From: Letharia columbiana
Taxonomy: Eukaryota > Ascomycota > Lecanoromycetes > Lecanorales > Parmeliaceae
DNA: 64,000 nt
Direction of reading: 5' to 3'
Assembly (NCBI RefSeq): GCF_014066305.1
Contig: NW_023501057.1
Location: forward strand, 434,001-498,000
Shown here: in pieces, positions 1 through 12,513 of the stretch
How the letters are laid out: the number at the start of each line of letters is the position of its first letter
Numbering within the stretch: position 1 is the stretch's first letter
Made by a program: the position numbers and the translations under genes
Notes under the pieces: model-generated
Seen by the model: the letters and a program-made list of their open reading frames with translations, nothing else
What the model was told of the DNA's origin: nothing
Databases searched by the model: none

Positions 1-859
1 ATACGCTATAATTACTCGAATAGCTTATAATATTCTTTATTCTTCCGCGGAGACTATTATATATAAGCGATATTTTTTAATAACTAAAAGATATTATAGT
101 ATTTAGAAGTATTATTTATTAGCGATATTTTATACTCTAATAATAATTCTTTATATAAAATATCGAGAAAACGAGCTTAAATAGATTAAATTTAATCTTA
201 AAGAAGATCTTAATATATCGAATTAGATTAAAAGAGCTAATAATATTTTATATAAAAACTTAGTTAATATTTATAATAATTATATTAGCGAAAATAATAA
301 GCTTATAAAAAGTATTTCGATAAGTTTAATATTTATAAATTTATTAAGATATATTATTAATACTCTATAATATATAAAGAGATAATCGATAAGTTTATAA
401 TTAGAGAGAATTAGTAATAATAAATTTAATTTTAAAGAAAAGATCTAAGATAACTTAAAAAGCGAATTTATCTATAAATAGTTAATAAGTTTAATTAGAT
501 AAAGATAGATTTAGAATATTTAATAAAATTAAGATAGAGTAAAATAGAAGAGTAAATTAGAATTCGAGAGAAGAATAAATATAAAGTTTATTAAGCTTAT
601 TTAACGCGTTAAAACGAATATATAAATAGAGATAATTATAGAATTTTATTCTTATAATATTTAAAGATTTAAAATTTAGAATATTCTTTTATATTATAAT
701 TTTAAGAAGAAGAATAGAGACGCTTATAGTTCTAATTATTATTCTAATTATTAATATTAATAAAAAGATAAATAGCTATATTAAATTACTCTTTATATTC
801 TCTCTCTCTTAATAAAGAAGAATAAATATATTCTATATATCTTAGTCGGATTATTCTAT

Positions 860-1075
860 AAATATAGAAATCTTAATAAGGATATCTTATATATATATTA
901 TTTCATAGTATGATTTCATAGATATATCATACCGTGGGATATCTCGTCAAGATCTCGAATCTATACCAGAAAAATGAAATAATATTCGACCCTACTTATA
1001 CCATATCCGGGTACGATATGATATCACATAATATGAAATATTCTATGAAATATATCATACCTTTTCGGTTAGTAT
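860..1075 (+). repeat. Arm copy of the foldback element (right-arm type)
   Basis: This stretch aligns base for base, apart from C/T and G/A transitions, with the right arm of the element at 12514-13490 (13268-13490). It starts at the shared AATATAGAAATC motif and ends in a CTTTTCGGTTAGTAT terminus. It keeps CA and TG dinucleotides that neighbouring DNA has lost. No opposite arm is seen next to it, so it appears to be a single end or truncated copy. Confidence 0.7.
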
Positions 1076-2394
1076 ACTTATATATCTTAATTATATAATA
1101 AGATTTATAATTATAAGAGTTAATATACGTTATTTTCACTTATAGAGATTAATAAACTCTCTATTAAAACTTTTAAATTATTATAAAAATAAAAAATAAT
1201 CTTTATTTATAAGATTACTTAATTATATTAAATAATCTAATTAATAGCTTCGAGTTATTATCTAATAATATACTTATTTCTTATTCTTTCTTTTTTTCTA
1301 TTTATTTTAAGATTATGAGATAAATAGAATTATTTAATATTTTCTTCTTTATTAAATCTTTTTATTATAAGATTATACTCTTATCGTTATTAATAGTACT
1401 TTTCTAGTTTTAATTATTTAAACTTAATTATATAGCTAATATAGATATATATTTTCCCTTTAAAATACTAAATAAAAAAATTATATATATTAATATCTAA
1501 TAATACTATAATATAATTAATCTTATTATTTATAAAAGTATATATCTTTAATCTCTTATAATATCTTTTTCTACTCCTCTAAATTTATACTTTTAAATCT
1601 ATTTATATTTTTAACTTTATCTCTTATAATTAATATTATATTAAGATTAATATTATATATTTTTTATAAGCGAGCTCTAAGTAAATTATATACTTCGAGA
1701 GCTATTATATATTAATAAGATTTAATAATATAAAAATTTTAAGAAAGCTCTTCTATCGCTTTACGCTTATAATTTTTAATATTAATTAAATAATTATAAA
1801 ATTTTAATAGCGATAGAAATAAGAAGAATTTAATTAAAAGATTATTATTATAAAATATTCGCTAAAGATCGTCTATATCGTTTACTTCTATATATATAAT
1901 TAAAATTATAAATTTAATTTCACTTTATAATAATAGAGAATCTTATCTTTTACTTTTAATAATAAATTATTTATAATTTTATTATTATTTATCTTCTCGC
2001 TATATAAAATTACTATTATATTAATTTTATAATATATATATTTATTAGATCTATAAATAATAGTATTTAAAAGATATTTTATAAAAAGAAAATAAAATAT
2101 AACTTCTAAGTATTTTTCTAATTATCTTTCTAATTATTATAATATTATAATAAATAAATAAAAAAAAAAAAAAAAGAAAGAAGTAGTATATAAAAAGTTT
2201 ATCGTTTTTATTTTAATTCGTAGCGCTCGCGTAAAACTTAAGATAATAATTAATATTATAAAATTATAAGATTTTTAGATAAAGAAGAATAAAATAGATA
2301 TAATAAAAAATTTAAAAAAGAATTTAAGTTTAAATCTAAAGAAAAATTTATAAGTTTAATTATATATTAATAAGTTAATTAATAATTAATAATT
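1076..2394. other. RIP-degraded DNA, nothing recognised
   Basis: Very AT-rich sequence without a usable frame. It includes a run of about 16 A residues near 2160. I see no terminal repeats, no recognisable protein relic and no RNA gene here. Confidence 0.5.
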
Positions 2395-2880
2395 AATTCT
2401 ATTAATATATATAATAGAATAAAATAGAATTAAATTTAAAAATCTTAAATTTATATATATAATTAATTATAAATTTAAAGTTACTACGCTTTTTAATTAG
2501 ATCGACTAAATTATTATAAATAAATAAATTAATATTTATAATTATAAAAAAAATATAATTAAATAGCTCTAATTAAAAAATAGATATATATTATTTAATT
2601 TTAGAATAACTTTTTATTTTCTATTAAAATTTTAAGATTTCTTTCTAAAATTATAGAACGAAATAAAAACTTTTAAATAAAAAAAGAATTTCTAAATTTA
2701 ATCTAATAATTATTAAAGTCTAAAAAATTTAAATATTATTTATTAAAGTTCGCTTAATAGCCGAATAGCTCGCTTATTAAAGTTCGCTTATTAAAGATTA
2801 TTTATCTATTTACTCGATAGTCTTAATTAAAAAAATAATTATAAATTTAATTCGTAGATCTTTACTTATAAAAAATATAA
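2395..2880 (+). repeat. Dispersed repeat R, copy 1
   Basis: The stretch shares an ordered series of blocks with sequences at 36974-37061, 37589-38035 and 38075-38475. The blocks include a CTACGCTTTTTAATTAGATC segment, a TTTTTATTTTCTATTAAA segment, an AGAACGAAAT segment and paired TTCGCTTATTAAAG-like motifs. This copy is heavily mutated; the copy at 38100-38470 is the least mutated and shows C and G where this one has T and A. There is no visible coding potential, and the identity of the parent element is unknown. Confidence 0.65.
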
Positions 2881-3699
2881 TATCTTATAGATTTTAATAG
2901 AATCTTTTATTTTTTAAGATAATAATAGAAATCTATTATTAAATATAATACTTATTAATTAAATAAGAAAATAAGATATTTAAACTATACTTATAATATT
3001 TATAATTTTATAATAATAGATTTTTTTTATAATTTAATAGAATATAATTTTTAATATAATATAATTTTTTAAAAGTATAAATTAAATACTTTATATAGTA
3101 TTAATTATAAAGATAATTAGAATTCTAAGTTAAATACGAATTTAAGATTAATATAATAAATAAATATCTAATAGATTTTAATTAAAATCTTTTATTTTCT
3201 AAGATAATAATAAGAATCTATTATATAAATATAGTATTTATTAATTAAATAAGTAAGTATAATAAATATATTTCTATATTAAAACTATTATTATAATATA
3301 AATAATTTTATAATAATAACTTATTTTAATTTTTTAATATAATATAATTTTTTAGAATTATAATTTAATAATTTTATATAATATTAATTATAAAAATAAT
3401 TAGAATTCTAAGTCGAGGATTAATATAATAATTAAATATATATAAACTTTAATAAAATCTTTTATTTTTTAATATAATAATAAAAATATATAAAAATATA
3501 TAATTATTAATAATTAGATAAGAAAATATAATATATATTTATATTAAAATTATAATTATAATATAAATAATTTTATAATAATAAAAATTATTAATTCTTT
3601 AATATAATATAAATTTTTTAAATTATAAATTAAATATATTATATAATATTAATTTTAAAGATAACTAGAATTTAAAGTAGAATATAATCTTATAAATAA

Positions 3700-5170
3700 T
3701 ATTATAATTAAAAATTATATTATAAATTAAAAAAGTTAATAATTTAATTATAAAGTTTTCTATTTTATTATTTATAGTAATTTAATAATCTATCTAAATT
3801 AAACTATAAACTTTTAATTTATCTTTATACTTATATATAGCTTAATATTATATAATATTAGAAATCTATATAAAAATAGTATATTTTTAATTTATAATAT
3901 TATACGTTTACTATAAATTACTAATAATTAAATATCTATATTTTATTATTAGCGAATTTTATATAAAAATAATAAAAAGTCTTACTTAAAAAATTATTAG
4001 ATAGAAAAGATTTTATTATCTTCTATATTATCTCGATAGTAGAACTTTATTAATAATACTTAATATTATTCTTAATTTTATCTATTATACTTAATAAAAT
4101 TTCTTAAACGAGTTTTTAAAATAAAGCTTTTGAAATTAATAGTGTAACTAATTTTTAATAGCGTTTAATTTCGCGAAGGATAATAGCTAATAGACTATAA
4201 TTAGAAAGATAATTAGAAATATATATAAGATTAAACTTATTATTTAGATAAAATCTATATAATTTTTTTACTTTAAGTATATAATTAATAACGCTTTTCT
4301 CTTTACTCGTATTTTTCTTACTTATAATAGATTTCTTAGAAGTCTTATTATTCGATTTTCTAGCTGCTTTTGCTGCTAATAATACTCGAAATACTATTTT
4401 ATCTATCGCGACCGCCGCGAAAAGTATATTAAATCTTCTCTTTCTAAGTTTTTTATTATATTTATTCTTTTTTAATAATTTACGTATAGATAGATATTTT
4501 TTAACTATTATAATTTTAATATTTTTATTATATATATTATTAAAATTTCTACTTTTATAGATAATATCTTAAGATTAAAAAGTAATCTAACTTTAAAATA
4601 GAGTATTATTATTATTACTAAATATATTATTATCGAATATATATATTAACTCTTTATTCTTTATTTATATACTTTTAAATTTATCTAATTTAGAAAATTA
4701 GATAATTAGAATAATAATTAAAAAAGAGAAGACTATATCTAAACTCTTTTTTATTATAATAATTAAAATTATAAAAGTTATTTCTTCTTCTTCTAGTTAT
4801 ACTAATTACTTATATATTAAAATTAATAAATTTATATAAATTTATTATAAAACTTATCGCTAGATTATAATATTATTATTCTTATTATATATTAGAAGTT
4901 TTTAATTTTAAGCTTCTTTTATAATAAAGTTTATCTTTTCTTCTTCTAATATAATTAGATTTACTAGCGAATTATTATCTAAATCTACTAGCTAATTACT
5001 TTTAGAATCTTATAATTAATTACTTTTAGAACTTTCTAACTAATTATCTTTAGAACTTTCTAATTAATTACTTTTAAAACTTTCTAATAAAATATCTCTA
5101 GAACTTTCTAATTAATTACTTCGAGAACTTTCTAATTTATTACTTTTAGAATCTTCTAGCTAATCTAATA
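3700..5170 (-). pseudogene. RIP-degraded coding relic with 8-residue repeats
   Basis: Read on the minus strand from about 5170 downwards, one frame stays comparatively open and starts with eight or so copies of a 24-bp unit, that is, an 8-residue serine/acidic-looking repeat. A lysine-rich stretch follows, and further down an alanine-rich segment. Stops are present at codons where a single RIP change (CAG or CAA to TAG or TAA) would create them. I do not recognise the family; it may be a transposon-encoded protein. A related segment in opposite orientation lies at 14448-14925. Confidence 0.35.
4965..5165. repeat. 24-bp tandem repeat, about 8 copies
   Basis: Eight consecutive 24-bp units related to ACTAGCTAATTACTTTTAGA plus four bases follow each other without spacing. 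Differences between units are mostly C/T or A/G changes. Because the period is a multiple of three it can encode an 8-residue protein repeat, and it lies at the start of the minus-strand relic described at 3700-5170. Confidence 0.75.
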
Positions 5171-7496
5171 TTTTTTAAAATTAAAAAATTAAATAGCTAG
5201 TTAAAAGTTTATTAATAAAGATTCTTAATTAAAAGTATTTATATTTATTATTATATCTTTTTAAATATAAGTATAGAATAAATAATATTCTAAAAGTAAG
5301 CGATTTAACTAATATTCTAATTATCTTTCTAATAATTCTTTAAAAGAGAAAATATATATAATAAATTAAAAGTGTAAAATAAAATCTTAAAAAAGATAAA
5401 CTTATTTTATAGAATTCTTAAATCTAAATTATTAGAAGCTTAAAATAGATATTTATTATTATATAAAAGCTAGAAAAAATCTATTATTAATAATAATCTT
5501 TAACTATTCTAGTTAGATTATTAAATTTAAAAAAAATTAATTAAAATTCGACTTTATAATATTAAAAATTAATATTAAATATTTTTATAAATAAGATTTT
5601 AAAAAAACGCGAAAACGCGCTAGTAAACTAGCCTATTTTTTTATTAGCGTATTCTTAAATTTTCTTATACTTTAATCTTTTCTAATACTTTTTCTAATTA
5701 TATTATTTTTTATAATAATATAATTCTATTTAAATTTTCTTATTATTTTTATTATAATATTAATATACTCTTTATAATATATTCTTTAATATCTTATAAT
5801 AAGCTTTTTATATAAAAATTATCGTTATAACTATCTTAAATAAGAGTTTAATTAAATAAATAAATTTATATACTTTCTATTATTTCTTAATATTATAAAA
5901 GTTAATATTATTAATAAAGATAATAACTTTAATTCGCTCTATTATATTATCTCTAAAGAAATAAAAATATTTTAAAAACTTAAATAATAGTAAGATATAA
6001 AAAATAATAGAAAAATATTTTAAAAATAAGAATATAGTAAAATCACGTTAATATTTAATAAGTTTAAATATATATAAATTATTAAGAGTAATCTTAAGAA
6101 AATAAAATAATATAAATACGATAGCGAAATCTATAGCTAAAAAAAAACTTCTAACTTTCTTTAAATATTAAATAATTACTTCTAAGAAAAAGAAGAAAAT
6201 AAAAAAGAGAATTATTAAATATATTATATATAATTAATATACTTATTATAAATTTTAATTATTATTATAATTATTTTAATATCTTTCTAATATTATAGCT
6301 AATATTTACGCGTAATATTTTATATATTATATTAAAGATAATAAATTTTATAAATAATTAGATTCGCTAAATATAATTTTAATTTTAAATTTTATTAAGA
6401 ATATTAATATAAAGCGCGATAAGTAACTTAATATAAAGAAAGAAGATAAAAATATAATTATTAATATATAATTAAATATTATTAATTAAAAAATTAAGCG
6501 ATTTAAAAATTTTTAATTTCTTTTAGAGAATATAAATTTCTTAATAACGTTAATAGAAAAGATATAAATATAAAAGATCGAAATATTTATTAATATCTTT
6601 TTATTATAATAACGAGTATAGTAAACTATAATTAAATTTATTAGAAAGAAAATTAAATATCTAGAAATTTTCGAAGATATAATAGACTCTTAAAAGAATA
6701 TTTATTTTTATTATATAAGAGTCTTATATAACTTATAAAAATTTTCTTAGAAAAGAATTATTAAAATAATATTTATTAATATAAATTTTTCTCTATATTA
6801 ATTTTAATTTTAATATTCTAATTTATATTTAAATAAACTCGTTATTTATATATTAATTTTATTTATATTAAACTTACTTATTAGTTATCTTCAATTATAA
6901 AATCTAAAAAAATTTACTATCTTTCTTTTTTATATATATTTTTTATTAAAATAAAATATATAATTCTTAGAAACTATATAATATAGATATTTAAAAATAA
7001 AAAAGAATAAATATCGCTATTAGAATTAACTAGATAATAATCTAAGAATTATAATATAATAAGATATAAATTTATATCTAATAAAGTAAGCGAAGAGATA
7101 TAAGAGACTTTTAAGCTTATTAATATTAAATTAATATATAAAAATATCATTAATATATTTAAGCGATTTAAGCGTTTTTATAAAAATATAAATTATTTAA
7201 GTTTAAAATCTTAATAAGCTAATTACGTAATTCTAATTCTAGATTAAAAATAAGAATATAAATATTTTTCGCTATTATAGTTATCTTTAAATAATAATAA
7301 TTAAAAAGATAATTAGAATTCTTTATCGCTATAAAAATATATATCGCGATTTATAATTTTTTATATAATAAATTCTTTTCTTAGCTAGATTATATTTAAA
7401 AATCTTAAATAATAAAATATTATTTAATACGCGATTAGATATTTATATAAAAATAAGATATAAACTTTAATCTAATTAATAAACTTAATAAAAAAA
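5171..7496. other. RIP-degraded DNA, nothing recognised
   Basis: AT-rich sequence in which I find no terminal repeats, no transposon protein relic that I can name, and no host gene. Confidence 0.45.
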
Positions 7497-8180
7497 TAGA
7501 AGTAAACTTTTAAGTAGATTAGATAAAATATAATAGATAAGCGATAAGTAATTTTTAAATCTAATTATTATTCTAATAAATAGATTTATATTTTAATAAT
7601 ATTATATAAAAAAAGTATATAAGCGTAATTTAGAGAAAGTCTAAAGTTTTATTCTTTATATAAATTATTATATATATAAATAAAAATAAGAAATTAGATT
7701 ATAAGAGTATAAATAATATCGAAGTTAAATAAGATATAAGTATTAAAAATAATTTTATTATATACGCTAATAATTAAATAGATTTTATCTTTTAAGCTAC
7801 TTAAAAGCGCGATATAAAATTTAATAATAAGCTTTATTATAGCTTAGATATAATAATATTAATATACTAATTAATAAGTATTAAGCTATTATAAAAATCT
7901 TAAAATATTAAACGCGATTATACTTAGAAGATAAAATTATAAATCTTTATTAATATATAATTAATTTAATATATAATAATAAAAAATTTATTACGAAAGC
8001 TACGCTATCTAGATTAATATTTTAATTTTAATTATTACTCTTATTATTATATAAATAATATAAAGCTATCTCTTATTTAAGTATATCTAATTCTTAATTT
8101 TAATTATTATTATAAATATTATTAATTTATTCTAGAATTATTAAATATGCTTTTATATACTTTTTATATTTTACTCTTTT
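7497..8180 (+). repeat. 680-bp direct repeat, copy 1
   Basis: About 680 bp here align with 10029-10706 in the same orientation, starting at TAGAAGTAA and ending in a shared TATACTTTTTATATT segment followed by a T-run. Most differences are RIP-type transitions. The spacing of about 2.5 kb would suit an LTR pair of a short element, but I find no target duplication and no recognised coding relic between the copies. Confidence 0.6.
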
Positions 8181-10028
8181 TTAATTAAATAGCGATTAAA
8201 CTCTAAATTAAAATAAATACTTAGAAGAGAAAAGTTTATAAATACTTAATTATATAATTTTATTTCTTTTATACTTCTTATAATTATTAAAATAATTAAT
8301 AATATATAATTATATTTTATAATTATATATATAATAATTAACTAATTTAATAGCTAAAAATAAATATACTCTTTTCTTTACTTTAAATAATTTAGCTAAA
8401 ATAATCGCGAGATTTAGATTCTTTTTTTATAATATAACTCGCTTTCTATATATTATATAAAGATAAATATTTATTTAAATAGAGATTATTAGAGCTAATT
8501 ATAAAGTGTAATAATAAAAGATTTACTCTTAAATTAACGAACTAGAAAGACTTCTATTATCTTATATAATATTTTAAAAATAAATCTTTAAATATAATAG
8601 CGCTTTAATAGATCTTAATTAAGTATAATCTAACGAATTAGATATTAAAAAAAAGCTTTAAGATTATAAAATTAATTAATTTTTAATAATAATAAATCTC
8701 GCGTAAAGTTTAAATTATAGTTTACGTTAGTTATATATAATAAGTATAATAATAATTAGAAAAATATATTATCTAATTTTTATTAACGCTTTAATACTAT
8801 TAAAGTAAAGATAATATTTATTAAAGCGACAGCGATAGCGATTAAAGCGGTAATAATATTTAATAAAAACTTTATTTTAACGCTATATTTAGCACTCTAG
8901 AATAGTATTAGCTTTTTCGAAAAGCTATTAATAATAGATTAAGCGTATATAAGTTAAGCTCTTTACGCGATCTATCTATATATTAACTTAAAGTTATTAA
9001 AAGATAAAAAATAAATATATAACTTAATAACTACGTTATACTTTTAATATTATTATAATAATATTAAGTTATTTAAATAGAAGTCTAATATATAAAAAAG
9101 ATAGTTTAATAATAAGAAGAGTTAATATATAAAAGAAAGTCTTAGAGAAAAAGAAGAAGAAAAGAAAAGCTTAGATATCTATCGCGTGTATTAAATTTTT
9201 AAATTACTTTATATTATTTAGCTTAAATTAAATATTAATAAAATATTTTCTCTTTAATTTTAAAGATTTAAATTTAAGCGAATTATATTTATTAAATATT
9301 ATTATTTAATATAATCTTAGTTATTTCTATAATAATTATAATTATTATTATAATTTATATAGATTAAAAGATAAAAGATTTAAAAGAGCGAGTTAATAAG
9401 TAACTATTTTTATCTAATTTAATTAGCATTAAACTATTATAACTTATTAAAATTTTCATATATTTCGTTCTTACTTTCTTATTTTTAAGTCTTATTATTT
9501 TTATAGAAATAATTATTCTTTAAGTTAAACTCTATAATAATATATTTATAATAGCGTATAATATATATTCTCTTTATTTTTAATATCGATATTTACTAGA
9601 ATTAACGCACTTTTTAATAAAACGAGCTTTAATTAAAATTAAGAATAGCTTAATATTCGTAGATATTCGTATAAGCCCTTTAATTCTTTTATATATATTT
9701 ATTAATTTATCTTTTTATAGTAATTAAAGTAGAAGAGATTAAGTTTAATAATTTATTATAATAAATATTAAATATTAATAATAATAGTAATATTAAAGAG
9801 TCTCGACGTAGATTAATTAGATGGCGATTAAACTCTTAATTAAAATAAAAAGCGAAGAATAAGCTTAGTTAAAATAAAAATATTAAGAGATCGCAATAGC
9901 GAATAAATATATTTATATCTAAAAAGAAATTAATTAAAAAAGTAAAGAAAGTTAATATCTTAGCTATTAACTATATTATAATTATTAAAAAGTATAAAAT
10001 TAAATATATTAATATATTATTATTATAA
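8181..10028. other. RIP-degraded interval between two direct repeats
   Basis: About 1.85 kb of AT-rich DNA bounded by the 680-bp direct repeats. A lysine/arginine-rich stretch near 9110-9170 on the plus strand and short frames elsewhere hint at a former coding region. I could not assign a family. Confidence 0.35.
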
Positions 10029-10706
10029 TAGAAGTAAGCTTTTAAATAGATTAGATAAAATATAATAGATAAGCGATAAATAATTTTTAATTCTAATTAT
10101 TATTCTAATAAACTTATATTTTAATAGTATTATATAAAGAAAATATATAAGCGTAATTACGAAGAAGTCTAAAGTTTCGCTTATCGCGCGAATTATTATA
10201 TATATAAATAAAGATAAAAGCTCGAATTAGAAGAAAATAAATAATATTAAAACTAAATAAGATATAAGTATTAAAAATAATTTTACTATACGCGCTAATA
10301 ATTAAATAAATCTTATTTTTTAAGCTATTTAAGAGCGTAATATAAAATTTAACGATAAGCGCTATTATAGCTTAGATATAATAATATTAACGCGCTAGTT
10401 AATAAGTATTAAACTATTATAAAAAATTTAAAATATTAAATATAATTACATTTAAAAGATAAAATTATAAATCTTTATTTATATATAATTAATCTAATAT
10501 ATAATAATAAAAAGTTTATTATAAAAGCTACGCTATTTAAATTAATATTTTAATTTTAATTATTATTATCGCTATTATATAAGTAATATAAAGTTATCTT
10601 TTATTTAAGTATATTTAATTCTTAATTTTAATTATTATTATAAGTATTATTAATTCGTTCTAGAATTATTAAATATATTTTTATATACTTTTTATATTTA
10701 ATCTTT
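10029..10706 (+). repeat. 680-bp direct repeat, copy 2
   Basis: Second copy of the direct repeat at 7497-8180, in the same orientation. It keeps slightly more CG than copy 1 (for example near 10180-10195), so the two copies were mutated independently. Confidence 0.6.
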
Positions 10707-11084
10707 TTTTATATATCGTAAGAAGGTAGCTTAAAGAAATATAGCTTATTATATTAAGCTATAATACTTTTAAGAGAATATTAAGAGATATATTAACTTT
10801 TCTAAATTAGCGATTTAATAAGAAAGCTATAATTATAATACGTATAATTTTATACTAGATAGCGATATCGAAAATATATAATAGATATATAAAATTATCG
10901 TCGACGACTTTAATTATGAAGTATTAATAAATTTCGCGTAACTAATATTAGAGAAAGATAAGCTTTTCTTATTATTAATAGATATAGCTCGCTTTCTTTT
11001 ATATATATAAAGCAATAAAATATAATTATATTTAATTCTATATCTTATTAATTTAGCGTAATTATTAATTAGAATAATAATTAG
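10707..11084. other. RIP-degraded DNA, nothing recognised
   Basis: About 380 bp of AT-rich sequence between the second 680-bp repeat and the foldback-arm copy. No gene, terminal repeat or recognisable relic is visible. Confidence 0.4.
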
Positions 11085-11301
11085 AATAACTACTTCTAAA
11101 TATAGAAATCTTAATCGAGATATCTTATATATATATTATTTTATAATATAATATCACAGATATATTATATCGTGGGATATCCCGCTAAGATCTTATATTA
11201 TATTAGATATAAAATTCTATAAATCTTAATAACTTATATTATTTTAGAGTATAATATAATAGATTAATATCTTATATTATATTATACCTTTCCGACTAGT
11301 A
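11085..11301 (+). repeat. Arm copy of the foldback element (left-arm type)
   Basis: The sequence matches the reverse complement of the left arm of the foldback element (12514-12722) more closely than its right arm, particularly in the middle third (around 11185-11260). It ends in CCTTTCCGACTAGT. The flanking ACTTCTAAATATAGAAATC motif is shared with both arms of the intact element. Confidence 0.65.
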
Positions 11302-12349
11302 AATATAATACGCTATCTTTTTAAGACGATTTATAATTATAAGAATCGCGTTATAAAAGTAATCGCGTTAGTTTTTAAAAGACGATAGTCTAGTAATAAA
11401 GTTAAGAGAAATATCTTTTTACTTATAAGTTAGAGTTAATAAAAAAATTAACTTACTATATAGCTTATATCTAAATAATTTAATTATAGCGTATATAGAA
11501 TATAATATAATATATATTTTTTATATTAGTAGTAAGTCTTAGCTAGAAGTACTTATATTAAAATAATATCTAAGTTTTTTTAATATCGAAGTAATTCGTT
11601 AGTAGATTATTATAATATCTTTTAAGAATTATATCTTATAAAGACTTAAGAATATAGATCTTTTTATTATAGTATAATTTTTTATTAAAGTAATTATAGA
11701 GTTAATCGCTAAGATTACTTAAAGAGTTATTTATATTAGATTTTAATTATATAAGTATTTTCTTTATATAATTATTCTTATAAGTTAGTTTTATAAACCT
11801 ATTATCGAAGAATTAATTATTAATAAAGTCTCTTATAGAATCCTCGACTACGATAATAGTATAAATATATATCTATTATAAGTAAAGGCCTATAAATTAA
11901 ATTTATAGAGTTGAATTTTTCTAAGTTAAATCGAATTTTAGTCTTAGCTCTAAGTTAAATCGAACTCTAATCGCTTACTATACGTTTTTAACCTATATAT
12001 AAATATATATATACGAAGAGAGATACGCTAAGGTTTAATTAGAAAGATATATTAAGTATAAAGAATTAATTCGTAATAATTATCTATAAAAAATAGAGAA
12101 AGATTATATTCTTATAATAAGAAGTATCGAAATATCGAAAAGAAATAAAGATAACGTGTTAATTAGTGGTGTAAATTTCATAATATCTTCTATCGTAGTA
12201 AAATCTTTCGAATAATAAAATAGCTATAGACATCGAACGATTTCAATTCGTTTAAATATATATTATTCGATATTTCTTTTATAAAGACTTAATTAACTAT
12301 AATAATAGATTCTACTCTTATAACGTTATTATAGTAATATATTATATTA
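11302..12349. other. RIP-degraded DNA, nothing recognised
   Basis: About 1 kb of AT-rich sequence with no recognised relic. A short duplicated motif (TAAGTTAAATCGAA) occurs twice near 11920-11960. CA/TG dinucleotides begin to reappear towards 12150-12250. Confidence 0.4.
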
Positions 12350-12513
12350 ATATAATAGAGATAATAAGTTAAGTTATAGTAATATTCTTCGCTTACTAAG
12401 TAATAATTTAATATGAAATCGTAGAGAGTATATAACGTGGGATCTTGAAGAGCTAAGCCGTATTCTTAACGATAATAATCTTATTACCGCTTAATTTCTC
12501 CGTAATATTCTTC

